Assembly (NCBI RefSeq): GCF_023278085.1 | Contig: NZ_CP066265.1 | Coordinates: forward strand, 2,758,501-2,822,500 | Reading direction: 5' to 3' | DNA: 64,000 nucleotides | Origin: Pseudomonas syringae | GTDB taxonomy: Bacteria; Pseudomonadota; Gammaproteobacteria; Pseudomonadales; Pseudomonadaceae | Part shown: positions 38,821-46,870 of the stretch, in pieces | Layout of the letters: every line of letters starts with the position of its first letter | Numbering within the stretch: the stretch's first letter is position 1 | The notes under the pieces: model-generated | Seen by the model: only the letters and a program-made list of their open reading frames with translations | The model's database searches: none | Told to the model about the DNA's origin: nothing | Program-made: the position numbers and the translations under genes

Positions 38821-40375
38821 GATCAGCCTCCTCAGGAACGGTTTCGCCGCTATGACGGCCCTCACTGGCACCGGTGGCGCAGGCCAGCAGCTCATCGCTG
38901 TCGGTGGTTTTGGAATCGAACTCGCCCGCCACACGGCCGCGGTGCAGCACCACAATGCGATGGGTAATGCCGATCAGCTCCGGCAAGTCCGACGACAACA
39001 CCAGCACCGCCGCCCCGCCCTCGGCAAGCCGCGCGATCAGCCGGTAGATTTCCACCTTCGCGCCGATATCGACACCTACGCTGGGCTCGTCCAGTAAATA
39101 CAGCGAGGAATGCCGACTCAGCCACTTGGCCAGCGCGACCTTTTGCTGGTTGCCGCCACTGAGCAGTTGCACCGCGGACTCGTGGCCAGGCGTCTTGATT
39201 GCCAGTTCATCGATCAGTCGCTCGCTCTCACGCGCCTGAGCAGCACCCTCGAGGAACCCCCAGCGGCTGAATCGCCCGAGGCTGGCCAGTGTGATGTTTT
39301 CCAGCACTGACAGCGCCGGAGCCACGCCGTGACTACGGCGTTCCTCTGGGACCAGCGCAATACCCTGGCGCACCGCATCACGAGGTGATTTCAAGCGTAA
39401 TGGCTGGCCATTGAGCAGCAACTCGCCGCGATCCGGTGGCAGCAAACCGAACAGGCTCTTGAGCAGCTCCTTGGCGCCCGAGCCGACCAGCCCGGTCAGG
39501 CCGAGCACTTCGCCACGCCGCACGCGGAGATCAACCGCGTCGTAGGAACGCCCTGCCCCCAGCCCGCGCAGTTGCAAAACATCGGTACCGGGAACGGTCT
39601 GCGAGCGAATGTACTGCTCACCCACGTCACGATTGACCATCAGCCGGGCAATCTGCGCCGTGCCGGTAATGGCAGGGTCGACCACGGCCACATCGCGCCC
39701 GTTACGCAGCACCGTGACCTGATCGCACAGCGATTCGATTTCCTGAAGGTAATGGGAGATATACAGAATGGTCAGGCCTTCATCGCGCAGACGCCGCACG
39801 ATGGCCAATAAACGGTCCACTTCCTGCTTGACCAGCGACACGCTGGGCTCGTCGAACACTAGCACCTTGGGCCTGGCCAGCAGCGCGCGGGTAATCTGCA
39901 CGATCTGCCGCTGAGCGCTGTCCAGATCGCGCACCAGTGCTCCAGTCGGCAGGCGCATGGCAAAGTAATTATCCAGTAGCCGAGCCGCCTCGCGATCCTG
40001 CGCGCGCCGGTCGACCAACAGACCGCGCTTGATCTCTTGACCGAAAAACAGTGCTTCCCCGACGGTGAAACTGCCCGGTAGCAGGCGTTCCTGATGAATG
40101 AAATGCACGCCCATGGCCTCGGCCTGGCGCGGTGTGACAGCAGCGAACGGCTGGCCATGAACGCTCAGGCTGCCTGCGTCAGCGCGATGAATGCCGGCCA
40201 GCACCTTGATCAACGTCGACTTGCCCGCGCCGTTTTCTCCGACCAATCCGTGAATCGTGCCCGAGTCGACCCGCAGATTGACGCCGTCCAGCGCCTGAGT
40301 TGCGCCAAAGCGTTTGCTGATGCCTGTGAGGTGCAAGGCAGGCACTGCTGCAGCCTGCGTTTTCGCTGAAACCAT
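38807..40375 (-). CDS. ribose-type ABC transporter ATP-binding protein
   Basis: A 522-residue tandem ATPase of the RbsA/XylG type. The first Walker A is [10 protein letters not shown] with a degenerate signature (DLDSAQRQIVQI); the second half has GLVGSGAKELLKSLFG, signature [16 protein letters not shown] and Walker B LYLLDEPSVGVDIGA. Start ATG at 40375 follows a G6 ribosome-site tract; the TTG two codons earlier is unlikely. Confidence 0.9.
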   Translation of the reverse strand: MVSAKTQAAAVPALHLTGISKRFGATQALDGVNLRVDSGTIHGLVGENGAGKSTLIKVLAGIHRADAGSLSVHGQPFAAVTPRQAEAMGVHFIHQERLLPGSFTVGEALFFGQEIKRGLLVDRRAQDREAARLLDNYFAMRLPTGALVRDLDSAQRQIVQITRALLARPKVLVFDEPSVSLVKQEVDRLLAIVRRLRDEGLTILYISHYLQEIESLCDQVTVLRNGRDVAVVDPAITGTAQIARLMVNRDVGEQYIRSQTVPGTDVLQLRGLGAGRSYDAVDLRVRRGEVLGLTGLVGSGAKELLKSLFGLLPPDRGELLLNGQPLRLKSPRDAVRQGIALVPEERRSHGVAPALSVLENITLASLGRFSRWGFLEGAAQARESERLIDELAIKTPGHESAVQLLSGGNQQKVALAKWLSRHSSLYLLDEPSVGVDIGAKVEIYRLIARLAEGGAAVLVLSSDLPELIGITHRIVVLHRGRVAGEFDSKTTDSDELLACATGASEGRHSGETVPEEADHAHA

Positions 40376-40391
40376 GATCAATCCCCCCGCG

Positions 40392-41396
40392 TCAATTATC
40401 GCCCCGGAGCTTTTGCACTTCCGGCAGATTGGCAGCGGTGGTCAGCAATGTCGGCACCTGGGTTTCCTTGGGCAAATCACGCTGCCCGGCCAGATAGCGC
40501 GCGACATTCTGCACAGCAGTCTTGCCAATCAGTACCGGCTGCTGAGCGACCACGGCGCCTATCGGCGAGTCTTCGCGGCGCATCAGTTCCAGCACCTCCG
40601 GGGTGCCATCGACGCCGTAGGTCTTGATCTCGGTCCGCCCGGCATCGATCAAGGCCTTGCTGGCACCCAGTTGCGGAATATCCCAGGCCGCCCATATCGC
40701 TGAAACGCTGCCTTTGGGGTATTTGTTGAGCAGTGCAGACACTTGCGAATAAGCATCCTGAACCGTATTGGGGATTACATCGCGCAGCTCAGGCTCGATG
40801 ATTTTCAACTCCGGGTGATCTTTGAGCGCCAGCTTGAGCTGGTCGTAACGAATGGCGCAGACCGGCACGCCATAAAAACCATTGAACACCAGCACGTTGC
40901 CCTTGCCACCTGAATCCTTGATCAATTGCCCGGCCAGCGCCTTGCCGGTGGCAACGTTGTCGGAGGTGGTGTTGTTGAGGCTGTATTGCGACGGCGCATC
41001 AATGGTGAACAGCGGAATGCCCGCCTTGCTGATGCGCTTGAGCCAGGGATCGATAACGCTGAGCGTGCCCAGGGTCTGGATCACTGCATCGGGCTTCTGC
41101 GTAACCACCGTCTGCAATTGATTGACCAGATTCTTGTCATTACGGCCCGCGTCGAGGGTTATCGGCGTGCCGCCCAGGCGCCTGACCTCGTCGACCTGTG
41201 CCTGAAAGGCCTTGATATCAAAGTAGTGACTGGTGCCGGTCATGCTGATCGCAATGCGTTTGCCCGCCAGCGAAGGCACGTCGCTGTCATCGGCATGTGC
41301 CGTTGCGACGAGGCTGGTGGCAAACAGGGTCAGCGCCAGAGTGCGCCATACTGTAATCAGGCGAGTTGGCTTGGCAGGCGGGATGGCATCAGGCAT
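40392..41396 (-). CDS. ABC transporter periplasmic binding protein (peripla_BP_4 type)
   Basis: A 334-residue secreted protein with signal peptide cleaved near VATAHA (about residue 36), then IAISMTGTSHYFDIKAFQAQ and the sugar-binding-type core (PDAVIQTLGTLSVIDPWLKR, FTIDAP, YGVDGTPEVLELM). First gene of the importer operon. A sigma-54-like promoter lies 44 bases upstream and a CTGTTG-N6-CAACAG dyad about 190 bases upstream, the same signals as between the sfn-type genes, so the ligand is probably a sulfur source despite the sugar-type family. Confidence 0.86.
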   Translation of the reverse strand: MPDAIPPAKPTRLITVWRTLALTLFATSLVATAHADDSDVPSLAGKRIAISMTGTSHYFDIKAFQAQVDEVRRLGGTPITLDAGRNDKNLVNQLQTVVTQKPDAVIQTLGTLSVIDPWLKRISKAGIPLFTIDAPSQYSLNNTTSDNVATGKALAGQLIKDSGGKGNVLVFNGFYGVPVCAIRYDQLKLALKDHPELKIIEPELRDVIPNTVQDAYSQVSALLNKYPKGSVSAIWAAWDIPQLGASKALIDAGRTEIKTYGVDGTPEVLELMRREDSPIGAVVAQQPVLIGKTAVQNVARYLAGQRDLPKETQVPTLLTTAANLPEVQKLRGDN

Positions 41397-41439
41397 TCGG
41401 GTAGCTCCACTGGCTCAGGAAAACAATCCCGATCAGCAG

Positions 41440-41455
41440 TGCACAGGTCATGCCC
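41440..41455 (-). promoter_or_regulatory. sigma-54-type promoter of the ABC importer operon
   Basis: Read on the minus strand, GGGCATGACCTGTGCA has GG and GC 10 bases apart and shares GGCATG-N2-CTGTGCA with the sfnB promoter at 35283-35299. Confidence 0.58.
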
Positions 41456-41584
41456 AAAGCTTTGCAGCGAGTTCTGTAGCAAGGTCGAGCCTTGCCGACA
41501 GGCACTTTCCCGCGTTGGCGGAAGGTACCTGTCGACCGGGAACAGGCGTTATCGGGCAATGCTGCAGAACAGATTGCCGATTCG

Positions 41585-41602
41585 CTGTTGCCCAGCCAAC
41601 AG
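41585..41602. promoter_or_regulatory. candidate enhancer-binding site upstream of the ABC importer
   Basis: CTGTTG-CCCAGC-CAACAG, a perfect 6-6-6 dyad with the same half sites as 35454-35471. It sits about 130 bases upstream of the sigma-54-like promoter at 41440-41455, a usual distance for an enhancer. Confidence 0.52.
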
Positions 41603-41632
41603 CGTCGACCGGTGTCCAGAAGTTGGCCCGTC

Positions 41633-43261
41633 TTAACTGAGTTTGAACTGCCGCAAGGTGGTGGTCAGACCGCTGGCCAGCTCTGCCAGCGACTGGCTGG
41701 CGCTGCCGGTCTGGCCGGTACGGACTGCCGATTGCGTCGACAGGTCGCGAATTCGCACCAGGTTGCGGTCCACTTCTCTGGCAACCAGTGCCTGCTCTTC
41801 GGAGGCGCTGGCGATTACTGTGTTGCGTTCGTCGATAACCATGACCGAATGGGCAATCGTCGCCAGTACAGCGTTGGCCGACTCTGCCTGCTGCTTGGTG
41901 CGTTGTGCCTGCTCGGTACTGACTTCAAGCGCCGCCAGCGTGCTTTTGGTGCCCAACTGAATGTGCCCGACCATGGTTTCGATCTCGCGGGTCGACTCGC
42001 TGGTGCGATGCGCCAGGGCACGTACTTCGTCAGCGACCACCGCAAAACCACGCCCTGCCTCACCTGCCCGCGCTGCCTCGATCGCCGCGTTGAGGGCCAA
42101 CAGATTGGTCTGCTCGGACACCGCGCGAATCACATCCAGCACCTTGCTGATGTCCAGTGTGCGGGTCGCCAGTGCCTGGGCCTCGGTCGACGCAGTACCC
42201 ACGTTACGAGTCAGCTCGGTAATGGAGGTTACGGTCTGGTTCAGCTCATCCTGCCCCTTGCGGGCGGACACCGAAGAAGCCTTCGACTCCTCCGACGTGG
42301 CGACCGCATTGCGTGCCACTTCGTCCACTGCCTGACTCATCTCGGTGACGGCGGTGGCAGCCATTTCGATTTCACTGTTCTGCACCACCAGGTCGGCGTT
42401 GCTGTTGACCATCAACGCACTCATTTCTTCAGTCGCGGACGCCAGTTGATGGGCGGCATCGCCCACTTGCGTCAGGGTCTGGCTCAGACTGCCGCGCATG
42501 CGTTCCATTGACTGCAACAGCAAGGCCGCCTCATCGACGCCCTCGCGGTTGATCAACATCGGTCGCAAATCACCGGCAGCGATGGTTTCAGAGGTCTGCA
42601 GCGCCTGGCTGATAGGCACTGCCAGGCTTTTTGTCAGGCGCCAGGCAAGCAGCACGGTCAGCAGTACCGTCAACAGCATGACCAGTTGCGTCACCATCAA
42701 GGCATTATCGAACACTTGGGTAGCGGATGCGCTGGAGTCAGCCTCGGAGTCGTCGTTGATTTTTTCCAGTTTGCCGAGTGATGCTTCGATCGTGTCGGCA
42801 AGCTTCTTCATGTCGGCCCATGCGGCCTGCCTGATCGCCGTAGCCTGGCTATCGCTGCCCAGTTTGTAACTCTGCTCGGCCTTGTCGGCGTAGGCCTGAT
42901 AATCGTTTGTCAGCCCCGTTACGAGCGCTCGTTCATCGTCAGCGGTGATGACCGGACCGTAAGCCTGAATGGCTTTTTGAAAGCCGGCTTTTTTCTCGAT
43001 GAAATCTGCATGGGCGTCGGCAACCTGAGTGGCGTCCTGAATAGCCAGCATCTTGACCACGGCAGTACGGGTTTTCTCGAACGCCAGAGCGATGTCATCG
43101 CCCAGCGCAATGCCCGGCAGCGAGTCGTTTTCGATCTCCAGTGATTGCTCACGAATACCGTGCAGTTGCACAAGGCTGAAAATGCCGAGCCCCAGTACCA
43201 GAACGACCATCAACGCAAAGCAGACAGACGTCCGCGCGGCAATCTTCAGCTGTCTCAGCAT
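41633..43261 (-). CDS. methyl-accepting chemotaxis protein
   Basis: A 542-residue chemoreceptor: transmembrane helices at about 10-30 and 190-212, a four-helix-bundle ligand domain between them, HAMP ([20 protein letters not shown]) and the signalling tip [24 protein letters not shown] at 43261 ([12 protein letters not shown]) gives the usual short cytoplasmic N-terminus. It is the intact counterpart of the broken receptor at 15160-16788, with the same architecture. Confidence 0.92.
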   Translation of the reverse strand: MLRQLKIAARTSVCFALMVVLVLGLGIFSLVQLHGIREQSLEIENDSLPGIALGDDIALAFEKTRTAVVKMLAIQDATQVADAHADFIEKKAGFQKAIQAYGPVITADDERALVTGLTNDYQAYADKAEQSYKLGSDSQATAIRQAAWADMKKLADTIEASLGKLEKINDDSEADSSASATQVFDNALMVTQLVMLLTVLLTVLLAWRLTKSLAVPISQALQTSETIAAGDLRPMLINREGVDEAALLLQSMERMRGSLSQTLTQVGDAAHQLASATEEMSALMVNSNADLVVQNSEIEMAATAVTEMSQAVDEVARNAVATSEESKASSVSARKGQDELNQTVTSITELTRNVGTASTEAQALATRTLDISKVLDVIRAVSEQTNLLALNAAIEAARAGEAGRGFAVVADEVRALAHRTSESTREIETMVGHIQLGTKSTLAALEVSTEQAQRTKQQAESANAVLATIAHSVMVIDERNTVIASASEEQALVAREVDRNLVRIRDLSTQSAVRTGQTGSASQSLAELASGLTTTLRQFKLS

Positions 43262-43469
43262 GTTCAGTCCCTTCCAGTGGTTGACGATAAGATTAGCGCC
43301 TGCAACGCTATCGGCCACCTATCAGAAAGGATGAAGAATACCGAGCCAGAGCTATGCCACTGCAATTTGCGGCCCACTTGGGAAATACCCTGTGCTAGGG
43401 TTCGTGCTGCTTTTTAACCCCCCGGACATGACTGGCAGCCATTAGCCAGTCTGCATTACTGGAGAAGCC

Positions 43470-43898
43470 ATGAAACGTTACTATGCCGCGCTACTTGCAT
43501 TATCACTGCCCGCCCTTGCCCATGCGGGCGACGCACTGGTCAGTTATCCCGCCATTACCCAGGCCCTGAACACCGGGGAATCGGTCGCCGTGGTGCTTGA
43601 CCTGGGGCAATGCAAATCCTCGGTCGAAGGCGCAGAACCTTCAAAGACCAAAGGCGGCAAACGCATAGAAACCTACCGCATCACCGCAGACGGCACCCTG
43701 GCCTTCTCTGACACACACTTCACCCTCGACCGCGATAACAAGCCCATCGAGCAATTCATCCGCTATCAAGTACGCTCCAACGGCACGGCCGATTTCAGCA
43801 TGACGACACTGAGTGTTCCGGGCTATCAGCCGGTGGGCAAGGCGGTGAGTTATACGTGTGCGATTGGCAAGGGGATGAGCTTTTTTGCAGGGAAGTGA
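43470..43898 (+). CDS. VirK-family secreted protein
   Basis: A 142-residue protein with a signal peptide cleaved after ALAHA (about 19). The mature part has the VirK pattern: ITQALNTGESVAVVLDLGQC near the start, a RIETYRITADGTLAFSD core and a second Cys in VSYTCAIGKG, likely disulfide-linked. VirK proteins are periplasmic or secreted factors reported in plant-associated bacteria, with undefined mechanism. Monocistronic. Confidence 0.78.
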   Translation: MKRYYAALLALSLPALAHAGDALVSYPAITQALNTGESVAVVLDLGQCKSSVEGAEPSKTKGGKRIETYRITADGTLAFSDTHFTLDRDNKPIEQFIRYQVRSNGTADFSMTTLSVPGYQPVGKAVSYTCAIGKGMSFFAGK

Positions 43899-43927
43899 TG
43901 ATCAAGCGTGACCTGTTGGCGAGACCT

Positions 43928-44401
43928 TCAAGTCTCGTCAACCTGGAAAATACTGATCGTCATCCCGTCGCTACCCGCCATGACATTGACCCTGCCGATG
44001 TACAGGTGTTTCTGCAGGTACTCATGAACACCCTCAGGGACACTGAACTGAATGTTGCATGTGCAGCGAGCCAATGATTTTGCGACCCGCAACCCGTCGT
44101 CTTTCAGATGTTGCGCGGCAATGCTATCAACCGCTGTGAGCCCTTCTCCAACGACATCCATGCTGATTCCGTCGTCGGTCAGCAAGGTGTAATACAGGCT
44201 GAATCGCACAAGCTCCTCATCCTGCGGTACTAGAAAAAGACTTCCTCCCGGAACGACCGTCCCTTGCAGACGCTGGCCATGGAATTCTCCTCCGAGTATC
44301 CCGCTGCTGCTGCGTTGACCCTGCCCAGGCGGGGGTAGCGCTTGCGGTGTGTCGATGTGCAGGTGAACAGTCAGCATTTCATGTAACTGTATCGTTTCCA
44401 T
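43928..44401 (-). CDS. DUF3237-family protein
   Basis: A 157-residue beta-rich protein. The pattern GGEFHGQRLQGTVVPGGSLF, then YTLLTDDGISMDVVGEG, matches the DUF3237 barrel. No catalytic motif is known. Divergent from the TetR gene at 44584, whose operator lies in the shared interval. Confidence 0.68.
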   Translation of the reverse strand: METIQLHEMLTVHLHIDTPQALPPPGQGQRSSSGILGGEFHGQRLQGTVVPGGSLFLVPQDEELVRFSLYYTLLTDDGISMDVVGEGLTAVDSIAAQHLKDDGLRVAKSLARCTCNIQFSVPEGVHEYLQKHLYIGRVNVMAGSDGMTISIFQVDET

Positions 44402-44553
44402 CGCTCTACCTCTCTTCTTGCAAAGTCACTGTCGATCACACATTCGACGATTGCTGGCTGCGCAGTTAAAAGCCGCTGCTTCCGGGAGTCGGATATTCAT
44501 AAGTGTACGGCGGTGTATGTTTTAGCTTGGGGCTGACGCGCTGTCAATTTAAA

Positions 44554-44569
44554 CGTACCATTCGGTACG
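44554..44569. promoter_or_regulatory. TetR-type operator
   Basis: CGTACCATTCGGTACG is a 16-bp palindrome (CGTACC/GGTACG) ending 14 bases before the TetR gene start, so a bound repressor would block that promoter. Confidence 0.68.
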
Positions 44570-44583
44570 CTTATGGAGGATTG

Positions 44584-45201
44584 ATGAAAGCACGCACCGA
44601 AGCACGTCGCCTTACCATCGTTGAAGTCGCCGCCGGGGTATTCCTCGACCTCGGCTATGACGGCACCTCCATGACGGAGGTGTCACGCCGGTTGGGTGGG
44701 TCGAAGGCGACGCTCTACGGATACTTTCACTGCAAGGAGGATCTGTTCAGCGCCGTGGTGAAGATGTACGCGACTTCCCATTTGTACGACGCCTTGACCT
44801 CACTGCTGCAGTCAGCGGACACCATCGCGTTGCACGAACAACTGGTCCGCTTCGGACGCAAGATGATGGGAGTCCTCACCCATGACTCAAAAGCCATCAA
44901 TGTCTACCGGCTGGTCCTGTCGGAATCCGGACGCTCGGACATTGGCAAGCGTTTCCATGACACGGGCCCCAGTCAGTGCGTCGAAGCACTTTCGGACCTG
45001 ATGTCACGTGCGATGGCCAACGGTGAGCTGACAAAGACTTGCCCCAGACTAAGAGCCAGACAGTATCTGTCACTGTTGACTGCCGAAACCGGCGAGCGTT
45101 TGTTCCAGCAGGAGCCCGCCCCCATGCCGATGTCCAAGGTGGAAATGCTGGTAGATCAGGCGGTGGGGATGTTTCTGGGCGGGGCTCAGGGAGGTCAGTG
45201 A
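44584..45201 (+). CDS. TetR-family transcriptional regulator
   Basis: A 205-residue repressor with the helix-turn-helix at about 20-60 (YDGTSMTEVSRRLGGSKATLYGYF-type) and a C-terminal TetR domain of the AefR-like class. The ATG at 44584 is preceded by GGAGG. Autoregulation is likely through the palindrome at 44554; the divergent DUF3237 gene is a candidate target. It is convergent with the ancestral xylR 3' end copy at 45220. Confidence 0.85.
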   Translation: MKARTEARRLTIVEVAAGVFLDLGYDGTSMTEVSRRLGGSKATLYGYFHCKEDLFSAVVKMYATSHLYDALTSLLQSADTIALHEQLVRFGRKMMGVLTHDSKAINVYRLVLSESGRSDIGKRFHDTGPSQCVEALSDLMSRAMANGELTKTCPRLRARQYLSLLTAETGERLFQQEPAPMPMSKVEMLVDQAVGMFLGGAQGGQ

Positions 45202-45219
45202 CCCCACTCCCGCAGGCAC

Positions 45220-45448
45220 TCAGCGTGTCACCGCACTTCCCGCCTGATACTCCCTCGGCGTACACCCAAACTCGCGGCGAAACACGGTATGCAGGTACTG
45301 CGCCGATTTGAAGCCGCAGTTGCGGGCAATCTCTGCAATGGCCGAATCGGTTTTTTCCAGACCGTTGGCGGCGGCGGCCAGTTTGAAGCGCAGGATTTCG
45401 TCGTGCACGCTGCAGCCGCGCTCTTTGCGAAAGTGCGCCTCCAGCGAT
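45220..45448 (-). pseudogene. detached 3' end of xylR
   Basis: The sequence encodes the last AraC-type helix-turn-helix of XylR (DEILRFKLAAAANGLEKTDS to TPREYQAG) and ends SAVTR at a stop at 45220-45222. All but the final bases are identical to the 3' end of the complete xylR at 48507. It probably is the original chromosomal end of xylR, separated from the gene by the 3-kb insertion. Confidence 0.85.
45239..45448. repeat. 210-bp direct repeat, left copy (xylR 3' end)
   Basis: Matches 48529-48738 base for base as far as read. The offset is 3290 bp. The two copies bound the dioxygenase/repeat-peptide/MFS segment. Confidence 0.9.
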
Positions 45449-45540
45449 ACGACGAGTTCTTCATCCGCCTATTCGACAGCAAGCGCAACGACACTTTTTG
45501 CTTCACTGAAAAACTAACTGAGGCCCACAAAAAGTATTAG
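45448..45540 (+). pseudogene. 3' coding fragment of an unknown gene at the insertion junction
   Basis: Immediately after the left repeat a plus-strand frame reads YDEFFIRLFDSKRNDTFCF, then TEKLTEAHKKY and stop. Codon third positions are strongly G/C, unlike the surrounding insert, which suggests a genuine coding remnant cut at the repeat border. Not recognised. Confidence 0.4.
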
Positions 45541-45557
45541 CCTTAGGTGGTTAAATT

Positions 45558-46253
45558 TCAATGTGCATGCATAAACATAGGGTCTCCATTTTTTTCACCA
45601 ATTCTTTCAAAGACGGGAACCATAGTATCGTCGACCTCTCCTAACTGCCAACAGACTAACACCCTTTTTTCTGCAGGATCAGCCTTATATGACTGTGTCC
45701 GGTGAATTGTGCCTGTACCATCGAAAAGAATAGCCTCACCTTCTGAGTACTTATGCACAATTGCACGTTCCTCATAATCGACCGATTCCCCTCGGAGCAC
45801 AGCCGTAGTTTCTAGACCTCCAAAATGTGACTTGAAATCGAGCAGAGGCGTTAGCAGCGTCGCGCTTTGATTAAGCAAAAGATCTTCATCGGTAAAGTCA
45901 GAGTGCCATCGCCCCGTAGGATAACCACCCCTAATTTCAATAATATTGGCCTGAAGAACTCGCATTTTGTCAAAACCTTGACCAACAATACCTCTCACCA
46001 CTTGAAGCTCACAACTGTCTAGCACATCTCGAAATATCTGCATTGACAGTTCAGACTTAGCAAAATACCAACGCATACTAACGTCTTTGAACTCATCACT
46101 GTAATCCTCGTGTGCTTTGACTCCGATAGCAAGCTCACCAGGCAATGAGCCGTTCAAAAAATCATGATATAACGTTTTGATAGGATCGAGCGCTTCATAA
46201 GAAAACTTTAACTTGGTCACTCTTTCTTCAAGGAACTGTCTCTTCTTCGACAT
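45558..46253 (-). CDS. Fe(II)/2-oxoglutarate-type dioxygenase of the repeat-peptide locus
   Basis: A 231-residue protein with the facial-triad pattern: HSD in GRWHSDFTDEDLLLN (about residues 118-120), a distal His in GTGTIHRTQSYKAD (about 183) and Arg in AEKRVLVCWQLG (about 196) for 2-oxoglutarate. No close family is recognised. The gene has a GAGGA ribosome site and AT-rich codon use. It is third in the MFS - repeat peptide - dioxygenase unit and is separated from the peptide gene by an intrinsic terminator, so it would be made at lower level. Hydroxylation of the peptide repeats is the inferred role; action on a free amino acid is the alternative. Confidence 0.65.
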   Translation of the reverse strand: MSKKRQFLEERVTKLKFSYEALDPIKTLYHDFLNGSLPGELAIGVKAHEDYSDEFKDVSMRWYFAKSELSMQIFRDVLDSCELQVVRGIVGQGFDKMRVLQANIIEIRGGYPTGRWHSDFTDEDLLLNQSATLLTPLLDFKSHFGGLETTAVLRGESVDYEERAIVHKYSEGEAILFDGTGTIHRTQSYKADPAEKRVLVCWQLGEVDDTMVPVFERIGEKNGDPMFMHAH

Positions 46254-46266
46254 ATGACATCCTCAG

Positions 46267-46297
46267 AAAAAAGCCGCACAAGCGCACCTTGCGCGGC
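46267..46297 (-). terminator. intercistronic Rho-independent terminator/attenuator
   Basis: On the minus strand a 10-position stem (GCCGCGCAAG / CTTGTGCGGC, one mismatch) with a 5-base loop is followed by six T residues. It stands in the 51-bp gap between the repeat-peptide gene and the dioxygenase gene, where it would let the peptide transcript outnumber the enzyme transcript. Confidence 0.8.
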
Positions 46298-46304
46298 CCG
46301 TAAA

Positions 46305-46694
46305 TTAATGAACTGTCAGTGAATCTGCAGGCACATGGCCGTAGCTTATCTCCATCGCTGTCTTCGCGGGTTTAGCCTCCGCCGCCGTCTTGGCTGGTTT
46401 AGTTTCCGCTGCCACCTTGGCTAGCTTGGTTTCTGCCGCTGCCTTGGCTGGTTTGGTTTCCGCTGCCACCTTGGCTAGCTTGGTTTCTGCCGCTGCCTTG
46501 GCTGGTTTGGTTTCCGCTGCCACCTTGGCTAGCTTGGTTTCCGCCGCCGTCTTGGCTGGTTTAGTTTCCGCTGCCACCTTGGCTAGCTTGGTTTCTGCCG
46601 CTGCCTTGGCTGGTTTGGTTTCCGCTGCATGTTTCACAGCGTCGAAATCATTTGATATAGAATCCTTAATGCGAAGAATAGTAATAGCTTGCAT
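46305..46694 (-). CDS. repeat peptide: leader, ten 9-residue repeats, unique tail
   Basis: A 129-residue protein in three parts. Residues 1-22 are a non-repetitive leader (MQAITILRIKDSISNDFDAV). Residues 23-112 are ten copies of AAETK(P/L)AK(A/V/T), mostly alternating P and L versions, giving an 18-residue super-repeat. Residues 113-129 are a distinct tail (AMEISYGHVPADSLTVH). It lacks aromatic residues and Cys in the repeats and would be a highly charged helix. The position between an exporter and a dioxygenase suggests a multicore RiPP-type precursor. An AlgP- or histone H1-like DNA-binding protein is the main alternative given the Lys/Pro/Ala content. Confidence 0.6.
   Translation of the reverse strand: MQAITILRIKDSISNDFDAVKHAAETKPAKAAAETKLAKVAAETKPAKTAAETKLAKVAAETKPAKAAAETKLAKVAAETKPAKAAAETKLAKVAAETKPAKTAAEAKPAKTAMEISYGHVPADSLTVH
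46359..46628. repeat. tandem 27/54-bp coding repeats
   Basis: Ten 27-bp units (about five 54-bp pairs) encode the 9-residue repeats of the peptide gene. Adjacent 54-bp pairs are nearly identical in DNA, implying recent expansion and likely copy-number variation between strains. Confidence 0.85.
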
Positions 46695-46870
46695 AGACTA
46701 TAGTTTCCCTGTCAGTAAGTGAGCTTCATGCACAACATATCTTATGGTTACAACATTTAACCGACGAGCTTTTGGGCTCTTCAAAAAATCTGAAAAGCAC
46801 ACTCTTTTTATTACGAGGCACGCTAAAGCATTGAAATAAAACCCCCAGATAAGATTTAAAGCCAGAAGGG

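Noticed and set aside
46359..46628. CRISPR-like regular repeats
   Set aside because: Units are contiguous 27/54-bp coding repeats without unique spacers, and no cas genes are present.
46390..46722. Plus-strand open frame with hydrophobic ASLVSAA repeats
   Set aside because: It is the antisense of the Lys/Ala repeat peptide. The minus-strand frame has a leader, a tail, operon position and a downstream terminator, so it is preferred.
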